From DASQLQ01 sp035629935 (GTDB lineage Bacteria > Actinomycetota > CADDZG01 > WHSQ01): a stretch of DNA of 22,986 nucleotides. Every line of letters starts with the position of its first letter. The first letter of the stretch is position 1. This document shows, piece by piece, positions 1-7,225 of the stretch. The notes below the pieces were generated by a model. That model was not told the DNA's origin. It was given only the letters and a program-made list of their open reading frames with translations, and did no database searches. The position numbers and the translations under genes are program-made. Location of the stretch: assembly GCA_035629935.1 (NCBI GenBank), contig DASQLQ010000116.1, positions 1 through 22,986 on the forward strand, read 5' to 3'.

Positions 1-867
1 CGCGGTCCGCTTGGTAACGAGGTTGTAGACGTTGTTCGACCAGTTCTGGATCGTCGTGTAGCGGCAGCGACCGTTCTTCTTGACCACGATCTCGACCACT
101 GCGGAGTGCAGCGAATCGCTCGTGTAGATCGGCGCGCTGCACCCTTCGACGTAGTGAACCCACGAGCTCTCGTCCACGATGATCAGGGTCCGCTCGAACT
201 GGCCCATGTTCTCCTGGTTGATGCGGAAGTAGGCCTGCAGCGGGATCTCGACCTCGGTGTTCGGCGGCACGTAGATGAACGAACCTCCCGACCACACCGC
301 CGAGTTGAGCGCCGAGAACTTGTTGTCCGCCGGCGGGATGATCGTGCCGAAGTACTGCTTGACGATGTCCTCGTGCTCACGGAGCGCGGTGTCCATGTCG
401 GTGAAGATGATGCCGCGGCGCTCGAGCTCCTCCTTGGTCTTGTGGTACACGACCTCGGACTCGTACTGCGCGGACACACCGCCGAGGTAGTTCTTCTCGG
501 CCTCGGGGATCCCGAGCTTGTCCCACGTCGACTTGATGTCGTCGGGCATGTCTTCCCACGACTTCACGGCGTTCATGGGCTTGATGTAGTAGTAGATGTC
601 GTCGAAGTCAATCCCGGAAAGGTCGGCCCCCCACGTCGGCATCGGCTTCCGGTAGAAGACGTCGAGTGCCTTGTGGCGGAACTTACGCATCCAGTCGGGC
701 TCGCCCTTGCGGTCGGACATCATGTCGATGACCTCGTGGGACACGCCCTTCTGGGGGGCCTCGTCGTACGAGGTGGCGTCGTGCCAGCCGTACTTGTAGT
801 CGCCCTTGAGGGCCCTGACCTGCTCTTGCTCTTCCTGGACTTTCAGATCCTCGGCCTCTGTGGCCAT
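1..867 (-). CDS. sufB: Fe-S cluster assembly scaffold protein SufB (N-terminal 289 residues, cut by window edge)
   Basis: SufB is the core of the cytosolic SufBCD scaffold, which builds iron-sulfur clusters with sulfur delivered from a cysteine desulfurase. Translating the minus strand from the ATG at 867 gives 289 codons with no stop up to base 1. The product is unmistakably SufB: an early GWHDATSYDEAP-like segment, then YESEVVYH, YVPPNTEVEIPLQAYFRIN and HYVEGCSAP. About 60% of a usual 470-490 residue SufB is present; the C-terminal part lies beyond the window. The sequence AGGAAGG precedes the start. A second ATG ten bases upstream is in another frame. It is probably the first gene of a suf operon (sufD, sufC and others further left), because no SufR-type regulator gene lies upstream; the gene before it is a sulfotransferase. 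A DtxR/IdeR-like box sits in its promoter region. Confidence 0.95.
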   Translation of the reverse strand, partial: MATEAEDLKVQEEQEQVRALKGDYKYGWHDATSYDEAPQKGVSHEVIDMMSDRKGEPDWMRKFRHKALDVFYRKPMPTWGADLSGIDFDDIYYYIKPMNAVKSWEDMPDDIKSTWDKLGIPEAEKNYLGGVSAQYESEVVYHKTKEELERRGIIFTDMDTALREHEDIVKQYFGTIIPPADNKFSALNSAVWSGGSFIYVPPNTEVEIPLQAYFRINQENMGQFERTLIIVDESSWVHYVEGCSAPIYTSDSLHSAVVEIVVKKNGRCRYTTIQNWSNNVYNLVTKRTA

Positions 868-914
868 GCGGGTGCATCCTTCCTGCTGAGAGGCTGTTTC
901 TAGAGTCTACAACC

Positions 915-933
915 GCAGGTTAGGCGAACCTAA
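915..933. promoter_or_regulatory. DtxR/IdeR-type iron box upstream of sufB
   Basis: The 19 bases GCAGGTTAGGCGAACCTAA match the classical actinobacterial DtxR/IdeR consensus TTAGGTTAGGCTAACCTAA at 16 of 19 positions. The inner dyad TTAGG-CGAA-CCTAA is perfect. The site lies 48 bases upstream of the sufB ATG. On the minus strand a possible -10 (TAGACT, 904-909) follows, and a possible -35 (TTAGGT, 928-933) is embedded in the box. Binding here would therefore be expected to affect the suf promoter. The match is seen directly; regulation by iron is inferred. Confidence 0.65.
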
Positions 934-949
934 TCCCGCCTTCGGAAAC

Positions 950-1657
950 TCATCTCACGTACCCCAGTCTCCCCATCGTGGCGCCGTGATACTCCCAGAA
1001 GAGTTCATGCAGCTCCGAAGGCATCTCGTCCCGCCACGAATGTTCCCTCCCTCTACGGAAGAAGTCCGGCCACATGCGGTTCAGGTCCTCGAAGGATGGG
1101 AGCGGTCGGCGGCGGAGACTGCCTATCCGAGATCGCCTCATACCGACCGCTTTCAAGGCTTCGGTGACGACTGCTTCTGGCGAGCTCACCAGGTCCTCGT
1201 ATCGCACGAGCTGAACCGAACCTCCACGGGCCGGATCCATCCAGCCATCCACGTGATGTGACCAACGGCCGTACACCGGATCACCGACGATCACCTGACG
1301 AAGGCATTCCTCGAAGCTGGGCGGCGTCCGATTGGCCCTCTTTTCCGGGGTCAGGTTTGGGGCTGCGACGCGGTAGTGGGCGAACGACACGCACACGTCG
1401 CGCCCGTCCCGCACGATGTAAACGGCGGGAAGGGCATCTTCCGGGAGTCTGTGGGTCTTGACGAGATGGGACCTGCTCGAACTCATCAGCTTCTCGATAG
1501 GGGCCCGTCCCGCATGGCCGACAGTGGATGCTGCTCCCATCTGGGTTAGGTCCGGATCGTCATAGACCGAATGCGTCATTAGGCCGTGGCGCTTCCGCAG
1601 GATCATCCGGAACAGGGTGCTGCCGGAACGGGGATAGGACGCCAACCACGCGATCAC
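950..1657 (-). CDS. Sulfotransferase family protein
   Basis: PAPS-dependent sulfotransferases move a sulfuryl group to hydroxyls or amines of sugars, lipids or proteins. This 235-residue protein opens with WLASYPRSGSTLFRMIL, the 5'-phosphosulfate loop. About 85 residues later it has IVRDGRDVCVSFAHY, the 3'-phosphate-binding motif with its conserved Arg and Ser. I chose the GTG at 1657, which gives MIAWLASYPRSGST. Relatives commonly start just before this loop, and the GTG lies 16 bases after the stop of the upstream PIG-L gene. A TTG at 1705 would add 16 residues but overlap that gene by 32 bases. No signal peptide or membrane segment is seen. It is the last gene of a four-gene minus-strand unit. 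The acceptor is unknown; co-transcription with a sugar deacetylase suggests a glycan or glycolipid. Confidence 0.85.
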   Translation of the reverse strand: MIAWLASYPRSGSTLFRMILRKRHGLMTHSVYDDPDLTQMGAASTVGHAGRAPIEKLMSSSRSHLVKTHRLPEDALPAVYIVRDGRDVCVSFAHYRVAAPNLTPEKRANRTPPSFEECLRQVIVGDPVYGRWSHHVDGWMDPARGGSVQLVRYEDLVSSPEAVVTEALKAVGMRRSRIGSLRRRPLPSFEDLNRMWPDFFRRGREHSWRDEMPSELHELFWEYHGATMGRLGYVR

Positions 1658-1673
1658 AACGAAATTGATGCGC

Positions 1674-2453
1674 CTAAGAGCGGAAGTCTTTAGGTGCTTC
1701 GGCAAGATCGCCGAGATCGACGTCTTCTTCCTGCTCGCCCGCGTGGAAGCCGGGGCCCTGGGAGATGATTCGGAACGACTCTCCGTATTCGAAGCCGGCG
1801 CTCTTGCCGGTCTCCGAGGTGTACTGGCGAACGAACTGCGCCACTTCCTCTGCGTTGTCGCCGACCTGGCTCTTGTGACACATGAGCGCCTCGATCTTTC
1901 GGTCGATCGTCGTTGTGACGTCGACGACGTTGGGCATCAAGCCGGGACCGGCGATCCATACCTCCCGAAGACCGCGCCAGGGTTGCAGCCCCTCGTCGAT
2001 CAGCTCGGGGAAGTGGCCGGGCGTGGTACCCGCCGTCATGGATACGTCGAGTGATGCCTGACCGATCGCCCGGTGATCGGGATGATTGATGAACCGGTCC
2101 TCGAGCGTCGATGACGGATCCATAACCATGAATCTATGGGGCCGGTACCTCCGAAAGACGCGCGCGACGTCTCTTCTCAGGTCGAGGGTGTATTCGACGT
2201 AGCCATCTCGGTATCCCAGCCATATGACCTCATGGATCCCGATTACTTCGGCCGCGCGTTGCGACTCGTCCATCCTGATGCGCTGGAGCTCTTCGCCCGC
2301 CTGCGACGCATCCTGGGTTCCGGTCGAACCATCTGTGCCGATGCACAGCGTGACTTCGGCCCCCTGGTCGGCCCAGCGCGCGAGCGTCCCCGCGGCACCG
2401 AACTCCATGTCATCCGGGTGTGCCGTCACGACGAGAACGCGGAACTGAGTCAC
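1674..2453 (-). CDS. PIG-L (LmbE-like) family N-acetylglucosaminyl deacetylase
   Basis: This family removes N-acetyl groups from amino sugars using a divalent metal. Members include GlcNAc-PI deacetylases, MshB of mycothiol synthesis, and the mycothiol conjugate amidase Mca. The 259-residue protein carries the metal/catalytic motif AHPDDMEFGAAG at residues 11-22 and the second metal-site motif NHPDHRAIGQ near residue 122, both intact. The length suits the family. Translation starts at a GTG whose bases overlap the stop of the upstream stress-protein gene (GTGA, four bases), which indicates translational coupling. The gene is followed by a sulfotransferase. The acidic C-terminal tail (EEDVDLGDLAEAP) is not part of the fold. 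The substrate cannot be told from sequence; assigning it as MshB or Mca would be a guess, as neither mycothiol neighbour is present. Confidence 0.88.
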   Translation of the reverse strand: MTQFRVLVVTAHPDDMEFGAAGTLARWADQGAEVTLCIGTDGSTGTQDASQAGEELQRIRMDESQRAAEVIGIHEVIWLGYRDGYVEYTLDLRRDVARVFRRYRPHRFMVMDPSSTLEDRFINHPDHRAIGQASLDVSMTAGTTPGHFPELIDEGLQPWRGLREVWIAGPGLMPNVVDVTTTIDRKIEALMCHKSQVGDNAEEVAQFVRQYTSETGKSAGFEYGESFRIISQGPGFHAGEQEEDVDLGDLAEAPKDFRS

Positions 2454-3307
2454 GAGGTACGGATGATCAAAACGTCCGTGGGCGAGTGATGCGAGATGCG
2501 ATTAGGCACGTTCCCCAACATCAGGCGCTTGGTGCCGGTCATCCCGACGTTACCGACGACGATAGCGTCTACCCCGTCTTCTTCCGCTACCGAGATGAGG
2601 ACCTCCGCGGCGTTGCCTTTGACGGCCCGTACTTCCGCCTCCACTCCTCGCTTAGCAGCATGCTCCGACGCGCGTTCGAGCACGTCCTCTGCCTGAGAAG
2701 TGCCGGCGATCCGCCACCGGAACTCCTCCGGCGTTCCTTTAGAGAGCTTTCCCGCGCTCCACTGCGCTACGGGATCGCCGGGATCTGACTTCATGTGCTC
2801 GAGTTCTCGCTCGCTCGGTGGCTCGTAAGCGCAGACGACCAGCACCCCACTCCCCAACTGGGCGGCGAAGTCGCAAGCGACGTCCAATGCCTTCATGGCC
2901 GTCGGCGAACCATCGGTACCCACGAGGATCTTGTTGTAGTCGTTCGTGCTCTTCGGAGGATCGGTCTTGACGATCAGAAGGTCGGTGCCCGAGTGGTGGG
3001 ACACCTTGTTGGGCACGTTGCCGAGCATGAAGCGCTTCGCTCCGCTCATCCCTACGCTTCCAACGACCAGGAGATCCCCGCCCAACCGTTCGGTTTCCCG
3101 AACGAGCGCTTCGGCCGGAGGGCCCGGCGTGACGACCACCTCCGCCTTGTATTCGGACGCCAGCTCCTCCAGGTCCGGGCCCGGATCCGACCCCGCGTGG
3201 ACCAAGAAGAGGTCTGCACCGAGCTTGGCCGCCAACGCGGCGGCTCGATCCGTCGCGATCTTGGCGGTCTTCGAGAGGTCCGTTCCCGCAACGAGCTTCT
3301 TGTACAT
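2450..3307 (-). CDS. Universal stress protein with two tandem USP domains
   Basis: The 285-residue cytoplasmic protein consists of two UspA folds. Domain 1 (about 1-113) begins YKKLVAGTDLS; domain 2 (about 123-285) begins YNKILVGTDGS. Each ends in a nucleotide-binding loop of the G-x2-G-x9-G type: GSVGMSGAKRFMLGN in domain 1 and GNVGMTGTKRLMLGN in domain 2. Each loop is followed by VPN-[KR][VI]SHHS and DLLIVKT or DVLIIRT. The C-terminal loops are far more alike than the rest, so either a duplication or strong selection on the ATP site is likely. Proteins of this kind bind ATP and act in dormancy, hypoxia or general stress in actinobacteria. The ATG lies three bases after the thioesterase stop, with AGGGGGG upstream as ribosome site. 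The 3' end overlaps the PIG-L start by four bases. It is the second gene of the operon. Confidence 0.92.
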   Translation of the reverse strand: MYKKLVAGTDLSKTAKIATDRAAALAAKLGADLFLVHAGSDPGPDLEELASEYKAEVVVTPGPPAEALVRETERLGGDLLVVGSVGMSGAKRFMLGNVPNKVSHHSGTDLLIVKTDPPKSTNDYNKILVGTDGSPTAMKALDVACDFAAQLGSGVLVVCAYEPPSERELEHMKSDPGDPVAQWSAGKLSKGTPEEFRWRIAGTSQAEDVLERASEHAAKRGVEAEVRAVKGNAAEVLISVAEEDGVDAIVVGNVGMTGTKRLMLGNVPNRISHHSPTDVLIIRTS

Positions 3308-3310
3308 GAG

Positions 3311-3724
3311 CTAGCCCCCCTGTGCCAAAGGTCGAACCGCGAGCGTGCAGCGCGCCACGGCCACGTCTTTTCCGTCCTGATCTGTGATGTCGATGCTCCA
3401 CACCTGAACCGTTCGGCCCTTCCTGATCGGAGTTGCTATCGCTTTGACGCTTCCGTCTTGGCGCGCCCTCAGGTGCGTGATGTTGAGATCGACACCCACC
3501 ACGTATTCCTTGGATGGGTCGCAGTTGAGGAAGGCCCCCATCGACGCTGCGCTCTCGGCGATGACCGCGCTGGCCCCACCGTGAAGGAGGCCCATCGGCT
3601 GGTGGACCTTCGGCCCGACGTCCATCTCCAGAACTACGCGATCGGCCGACATCTCGATCCCCCGGATGCCGAGAACCTCATGGATCGTGCCTTCGGTTGC
3701 CAGACCCGCGCTGTGCGTTGACAT
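3311..3724 (-). CDS. PaaI-type hotdog-fold acyl-CoA thioesterase
   Basis: A 137-residue hotdog-fold protein of the PaaI/MenI-like thioesterase group, which hydrolyses aryl- or acyl-CoA thioesters. The signature HQPMGLLHGGASAVIAESAAS (around residues 41-61) contains the HGG turn and the catalytic Glu (AES). The strand VGVDLNITHLR near residue 76 fits the family core. Relatives include 1,4-dihydroxy-2-naphthoyl-CoA hydrolases and phenylacetyl-CoA thioesterases; the substrate cannot be assigned here. It is the first gene of the four-gene minus-strand unit (thioesterase, USP, PIG-L, sulfotransferase). The 41-base gap to the diguanylate cyclase stop should hold the operon promoter, but I see no convincing -10/-35 pair. 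Confidence 0.9.
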   Translation of the reverse strand: MSTHSAGLATEGTIHEVLGIRGIEMSADRVVLEMDVGPKVHQPMGLLHGGASAVIAESAASMGAFLNCDPSKEYVVGVDLNITHLRARQDGSVKAIATPIRKGRTVQVWSIDITDQDGKDVAVARCTLAVRPLAQGG

Positions 3725-3765
3725 TCTGCGGGTGACCCTACTAGTGCTCCTGAGAAGGACTGAAG

Positions 3766-4662
3766 CTAAGCGCTCAGCTTGCGTGCTCGCTTCTCCTCGT
3801 ACATCGCCTGATCGGCGATCGAGAGCAGCTCTTCAGAACTCGTTCCGTCCTCACCGGAAACCGCCACGCCGATGCTCACTGCCAGCTTCGCCTCGGGCGC
3901 CTGTGAAAGTCTCTCTTCGGTCAGCATCGAACGGATGCGGTTGGTCACGATCTGCGCGCCGACGCGGTCGGTCTCTCGCAGGATGACTACGAACTCGTCC
4001 CCGCCGTAACGAGCGATCGTGTCCGTCCCCCGCACGACGCTGCGAAGCACGTTCGCCACAGCTTGGATCGCAGCCGACCCCGCTTGGTGCCCGTGCGCAT
4101 CGTTGATGCCTTTCAGCTCGTCGAGGTCCAGGATCAACACGACATAACGAACGCCGCCCGACTGCAGCAGCGAGAGCTCGTGATAGAAGCGCTCGATGTT
4201 CGAAACCTTTGTCAAAGGGTCGGTAGACGCCAACAGACGAAGGCTCGATTGCACCGCGTAGTGAGCTTCGGCAAATGCTCCCAGGACGACGGCAACGATC
4301 CCGAATAGTGCGAAGGATTGAGACATCAGGGTCAGCAGCTCCGACCCGGCATATGTCCCTCCCGTTTCGGCCGACTCGAACAAGCCGATAAGTCCCACAG
4401 AGATGAAGGCCACTAGGAGCCCCTCTCGGAGTCCCGAGGCGATGGCAGCGATCGCCACGGGGAGAACGAAGATCCACCTGGGGTCGAACTCGGTGACGGT
4501 TGCCGGGAACAGGCTGTACGCGCTGGCGCAGATCAGCAAGAAGCCGACGACGGCGTACCTGACCGATCGCCTCTCGAGCAATACACGGAGCTGCTCGGTG
4601 ACCAGGGTCGCGAGCGCGTGGTCGGCCGCCGACACGTCGGTGGGCTTAGCGGTGCCGTTCAT
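3766..4662 (-). CDS. Membrane-anchored diguanylate cyclase (GGDEF)
   Basis: The 298-residue protein would make cyclic di-GMP from two GTP at the inner membrane. Residues 36-133 hold about four hydrophobic segments (roughly 36-53, 62-77, 79-97, 112-133) that match no sensor domain I can name. The GGDEF domain runs from STDPLTKVSN (146) to the C-terminus. It has the metal/nucleotide segment LDLDELKGINDAHGH (178-192) and an intact RYGGDEF active site (GGDEF at 220-224). Five residues before it is RGTD (211-214), a canonical RxxD inhibitory site, so feedback inhibition by c-di-GMP is expected. The usual SxGVA strand is present as SIGVAVS. It appears to be monocistronic: 41 bases follow its stop and 76 precede its start. 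An FHA-EAL protein at the right edge could degrade the same messenger. Confidence 0.93.
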   Translation of the reverse strand: MNGTAKPTDVSAADHALATLVTEQLRVLLERRSVRYAVVGFLLICASAYSLFPATVTEFDPRWIFVLPVAIAAIASGLREGLLVAFISVGLIGLFESAETGGTYAGSELLTLMSQSFALFGIVAVVLGAFAEAHYAVQSSLRLLASTDPLTKVSNIERFYHELSLLQSGGVRYVVLILDLDELKGINDAHGHQAGSAAIQAVANVLRSVVRGTDTIARYGGDEFVVILRETDRVGAQIVTNRIRSMLTEERLSQAPEAKLAVSIGVAVSGEDGTSSEELLSIADQAMYEEKRARKLSA

Positions 4663-4738
4663 TTCGATCGATCCTGCTCCCCTGCGGGATTGTCCAGTCG
4701 CTATCGGACCACGAACGAAAGGACTTTAGAAGGACCCT

Positions 4739-5377
4739 CTAAACGCGGATGGTCTTCGAACGGGCGCCTCGGCAGTCGATCTGGGCCCCATCTCGCCCGG
4801 TGAAAGCAGTCGCTTTCGCCTTGGCGTAGTAACGCCCCTTTGCATTTTGCGAGCGGGCCCGCCACTGGCCGCCTCGGCCGGTCTGCACGCGCTTGACGAC
4901 CTTGTCACGCCCCCGCTTGACCTTCTTGACGGCGACGTCCCTGCGGCCCTCGCACCGGCTGCCGCGGGACGAGACGGCTCCGCTGAATGCCCGGCCCTCG
5001 TACTTGATGCTGATCGATGAATTGAACGTCTGATCTGGGGGCTCGGTCCGCGACGGCGTGGGCGTCGGGGTCGGGGAGGAACTGGGCGACGCGCTAGAGC
5101 TCGACGGGGTTGGTGTCGGCGTAGGAGTCGCCGATCGTGTCGGAGTAGGAGTCGGGGTTTTCGTTGGGGTCGGCGTTGGGGTCGGCGTCGGAGTGTGGCA
5201 GTAGAGATCCTCCGGGATTATGGGCGGGTCGTCGGGGTCGGGCGTGATGCACGGCGAGTGCGTCATTTCACTTTCCGCCGCCCGGTTCTCTTCGGCCCCT
5301 ACGTTCAAAGCCCACAGGGCCACAACCCACAAGGCCACTACGGTTGCAAGGATCCCTCTGATTGTCCGACGTTTCAT
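4739..5377 (-). CDS. Secreted Thr-Pro-rich protein with a C-terminal two-cysteine domain
   Basis: A 212-residue exported protein of unknown function. Residues 1-28 form an uncleaved-anchor or signal-peptide-like segment (basic MKRRTIR followed by a hydrophobic run). Residues 62-108 are a low-complexity linker of TP and SS repeats, probably extended and possibly glycosylated. Residues 118-212 form a compact basic domain with Cys142 and Cys202, the segment KGRYYAKAKA, and the ending CRGARSKTIRV. Two further cysteines (43, 60) flank the segment before the linker. The C-terminal domain resembles that of the lipoprotein at 16019-16489, including the 60-residue Cys-Cys offset and the terminal C-x-G-A-[KR]-S-x3-R-V. 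AAAGGAG precedes the ATG. It is divergent from the thioredoxin gene, with a 60-base shared upstream region. Confidence 0.8.
   Translation of the reverse strand: MKRRTIRGILATVVALWVVALWALNVGAEENRAAESEMTHSPCITPDPDDPPIIPEDLYCHTPTPTPTPTPTKTPTPTPTRSATPTPTPTPSSSSASPSSSPTPTPTPSRTEPPDQTFNSSISIKYEGRAFSGAVSSRGSRCEGRRDVAVKKVKRGRDKVVKRVQTGRGGQWRARSQNAKGRYYAKAKATAFTGRDGAQIDCRGARSKTIRV
5054..5194 (-). repeat. Hexameric repeat tract encoding the Thr-Pro linker
   Basis: The stretch is built from degenerate six-base units (GTCGGN/GTTGGN on the plus strand) that encode alternating Thr-Pro, interrupted by Lys-Thr, Arg-Ser-Ala and a Ser-rich block. Such tracts can change length by slippage. The third codon positions vary, so the array is not a recent perfect expansion. 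Confidence 0.85.
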
Positions 5378-5437
5378 CGCGCTCCTTTCAAATTTGACTG
5401 TGACCCTACCCGTTACCCCCAGGGGACAATCTCACTC

Positions 5438-6163
5438 ATGAGTGCACCCTCGCCTTCGGTCGCGATCGATGTGGACGAGGCCGACTTCCAAACGCTCGTG
5501 CTCGAACGCTCTTTCCAAGTGCCGGTCGTCGTGGACTTCTGGGCATCGTGGTGCGGCCCTTGCCGAACCCTCACCCCGATCCTGGAACGTCTCGCGATGG
5601 GCGCCGAAGGTGGATGGATCCTGGCCAAGGTCGACGTGGATGCGAACCAGAATCTCTCGTCGGCACTGGGGATCCAGGGCATCCCCTCGGTACGAGCGTT
5701 CAAGGATGGCCGTCAGGTCGCCGAGTTCACGGGAGCGTTGCCCGAGGACCACGTGCGCACCTGGCTTCGTCAGCTTGGCCCAACCAAAGGAGACCTGTCG
5801 CTGGCCCGGGGCCGGGAGGCAGAGAAGATTGGTGATCTAGCAGGCGCAGTCGAAAACTACCGGGCCACGCTGGCAGAAGAACCTGGCTCGGAAGAAGCGC
5901 GCCGGAGCCTGGCGCGAGTGGAACTGCAACAGCGTGTAGCCGCGTCTTCCGGGACCGAGGACCCCACCGTGCTCGCCGATGTGGACGTTGCCGGGGGACG
6001 ACCGGAAGCGGCTTTCACACGGCTGATCGAGGCGATCGGCTCAGCGGCGGGTGACGAAAGGGAACGGCTCCGTCTCCATCTACTGGAGCTGATAGCCACC
6101 CTCGAACCGAGCGACCCCCGGGTTGCGGAGGCACGCAAACGGCTCGGTCGCGTCCTTTACTAG
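5438..6163 (+). CDS. Thioredoxin-TPR protein (CnoX/YbbN-like)
   Basis: A 241-residue cytoplasmic protein. An N-terminal thioredoxin domain (about 10-113) has the complete active site FWASWCGPCR (Cys39, Cys42) and the cis-proline GIPSV (Pro83). A helical TPR-like C-terminal part (about 117-241) includes AEKIGDLAGAVENYRATL and, in the second half, EAAFTRLIEAIG. This is the CnoX/YbbN architecture. E. coli CnoX has lost the CxxC, whereas this protein keeps it, so both redox and chaperone/holdase activity are possible. The ATG at 5438 has AGGGGA 11 bases upstream. The frame is open further left, but those residues would run through the divergent gene's start and do not belong. It is the first of three plus-strand genes; the next starts nine bases after its stop. 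Confidence 0.92.
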   Translation: MSAPSPSVAIDVDEADFQTLVLERSFQVPVVVDFWASWCGPCRTLTPILERLAMGAEGGWILAKVDVDANQNLSSALGIQGIPSVRAFKDGRQVAEFTGALPEDHVRTWLRQLGPTKGDLSLARGREAEKIGDLAGAVENYRATLAEEPGSEEARRSLARVELQQRVAASSGTEDPTVLADVDVAGGRPEAAFTRLIEAIGSAAGDERERLRLHLLELIATLEPSDPRVAEARKRLGRVLY

Positions 6164-6172
6164 TCTGCACGG

Positions 6173-7225
6173 ATGGCGGCGAGACGAGAGGGCCCATCCA
6201 CAGCAACGATCTTCCGCGTCGTCTTTACCGCGGCGGCCGCTCTCACGATCGTCAGCCTCCTTCTTACTGGAGTCTTCCTCGCCCGGAAGCTCCTGGTCTT
6301 GGTTCTCGTCGCTGCATTCTTGTCCGTGGGACTGGATCCCGCCATCCACAAGTTGCAAAGCTGGAGACTCACGCGAGGGCAGTCGATCGGACTCATGCTC
6401 CTCCTCCTTGTCCTCGTCTTCGTTGGCTTCCTTGCCGCAGTTGTGCCGCCGCTGATCGAGCAGATCGGGCTGTTCGCCACGAACCTGCCCGACTACGTGC
6501 AGCAGCTGGCCGAGAAGAACCCCCGCGTGGAAGAGTTCGTTAACGATCGCGACATCGCGGCGCGCTTGGGTGAGGCAACCTCGAACCTGCCGGCAACGGT
6601 CGGCGGGTCCGCCGGGAAAGTCCTTGGTGCAGCGGGCTCCGTGATCGCAAGCCTGTTCAACTCGATCACCGTCATCGTCCTGACCGTGTACTTCTCTGCT
6701 CGGCTGGATGCGATCAAGGCCGGCACGCTGCGTTTGGTGCCGAGTAGTAAACGGGACCGGTTCCAACAACTACTCGATCCGATCCTTACAAAGATCGGCG
6801 GATACATCGCCGGCAATCTCGTGATCTCCGTCATCGCCGGGATCGTGTCCTTCATCTTCCTGATAATCGCTGGGGTCCCGTTCCCCGTAGCACTCGCCCT
6901 ATGGGTTGCCATCGCCGACCTCATCCCACTCGTGGGTGCAACGCTCGGAGCAGTGCCTGCGGTGCTCGTGGCCTTCTTTAGCTCGCTGCCGCTGGGCATC
7001 GCCACTCTGATCTTCTTCTTCCTCTACCAGCAGTTCGAGAACTACGTCATCGCACCGCGCGTGATGACTAAAGCGGTCGACCTCTCCCCCGCTGCCGTTC
7101 TGGTCGCCGCATTGGCCGGGGGTTCGCTGCTCGGGGTCGTCGGGGTGTTGATGGCGATCCCCGCGGCCGCAGCCTTGAAGCTCTTGGCACAAGAACTGGT
7201 CATCCCCAGGATGGAAGAGGTCTAG
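6173..7225 (+). CDS. AI-2E family (UPF0118) membrane transporter
   Basis: A 350-residue integral membrane protein of the AI-2E/PerM-like exporter family. Members have been linked to autoinducer-2 export, Na+/H+ exchange and other transport, so the substrate is open. Two hydrophobic segments occur in residues 13-51 and one around 67-88, followed by VVPPLIEQIG. A long soluble stretch (about 95-150) with amphipathic helices comes next. The C-terminal membrane block includes the family hallmark PLVGATLGAVPAVLVAFFSS (around 248-267) and the final segment with GGSLLGVVGVLMAIPAAAALK. The length is typical. It follows the thioredoxin-TPR gene by nine bases, and its TAG is followed immediately by the ATG of the next gene, so the three are almost surely co-transcribed. 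No clear ribosome site is seen before the ATG. Confidence 0.93.
   Translation: MAARREGPSTATIFRVVFTAAAALTIVSLLLTGVFLARKLLVLVLVAAFLSVGLDPAIHKLQSWRLTRGQSIGLMLLLLVLVFVGFLAAVVPPLIEQIGLFATNLPDYVQQLAEKNPRVEEFVNDRDIAARLGEATSNLPATVGGSAGKVLGAAGSVIASLFNSITVIVLTVYFSARLDAIKAGTLRLVPSSKRDRFQQLLDPILTKIGGYIAGNLVISVIAGIVSFIFLIIAGVPFPVALALWVAIADLIPLVGATLGAVPAVLVAFFSSLPLGIATLIFFFLYQQFENYVIAPRVMTKAVDLSPAAVLVAALAGGSLLGVVGVLMAIPAAAALKLLAQELVIPRMEEV

Noticed and set aside
106..903. Long plus-strand open frame (265 codons) opposite sufB
   Set aside because: It is antisense to a clear SufB coding sequence; its product is Val/Leu/Arg/Asp-rich with no recognisable domain, as expected of a shadow frame in GC-rich DNA.
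1658..1705. TTG at 1705 as start of the sulfotransferase
   Set aside because: It would overlap the PIG-L gene by 32 bases with no ribosome site; the GTG at 1657 starts just before the conserved loop, as is usual in the family.
5054..5194. Short repeated units considered as a CRISPR array or minisatellite
   Set aside because: The units are six bases long, in frame, and encode a Thr-Pro linker; there are no spacers.
5195..5437. Upstream extension of the thioredoxin-TPR frame to 5195
   Set aside because: The extension lies antisense to the divergent secreted protein and its leader; the thioredoxin fold and a good ribosome site support 5438.
6080..6769. Minus-strand open frame (229 codons) opposite the AI-2E transporter gene
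   Set aside because: Polar low-complexity composition and full antisense overlap with a well-supported membrane protein.
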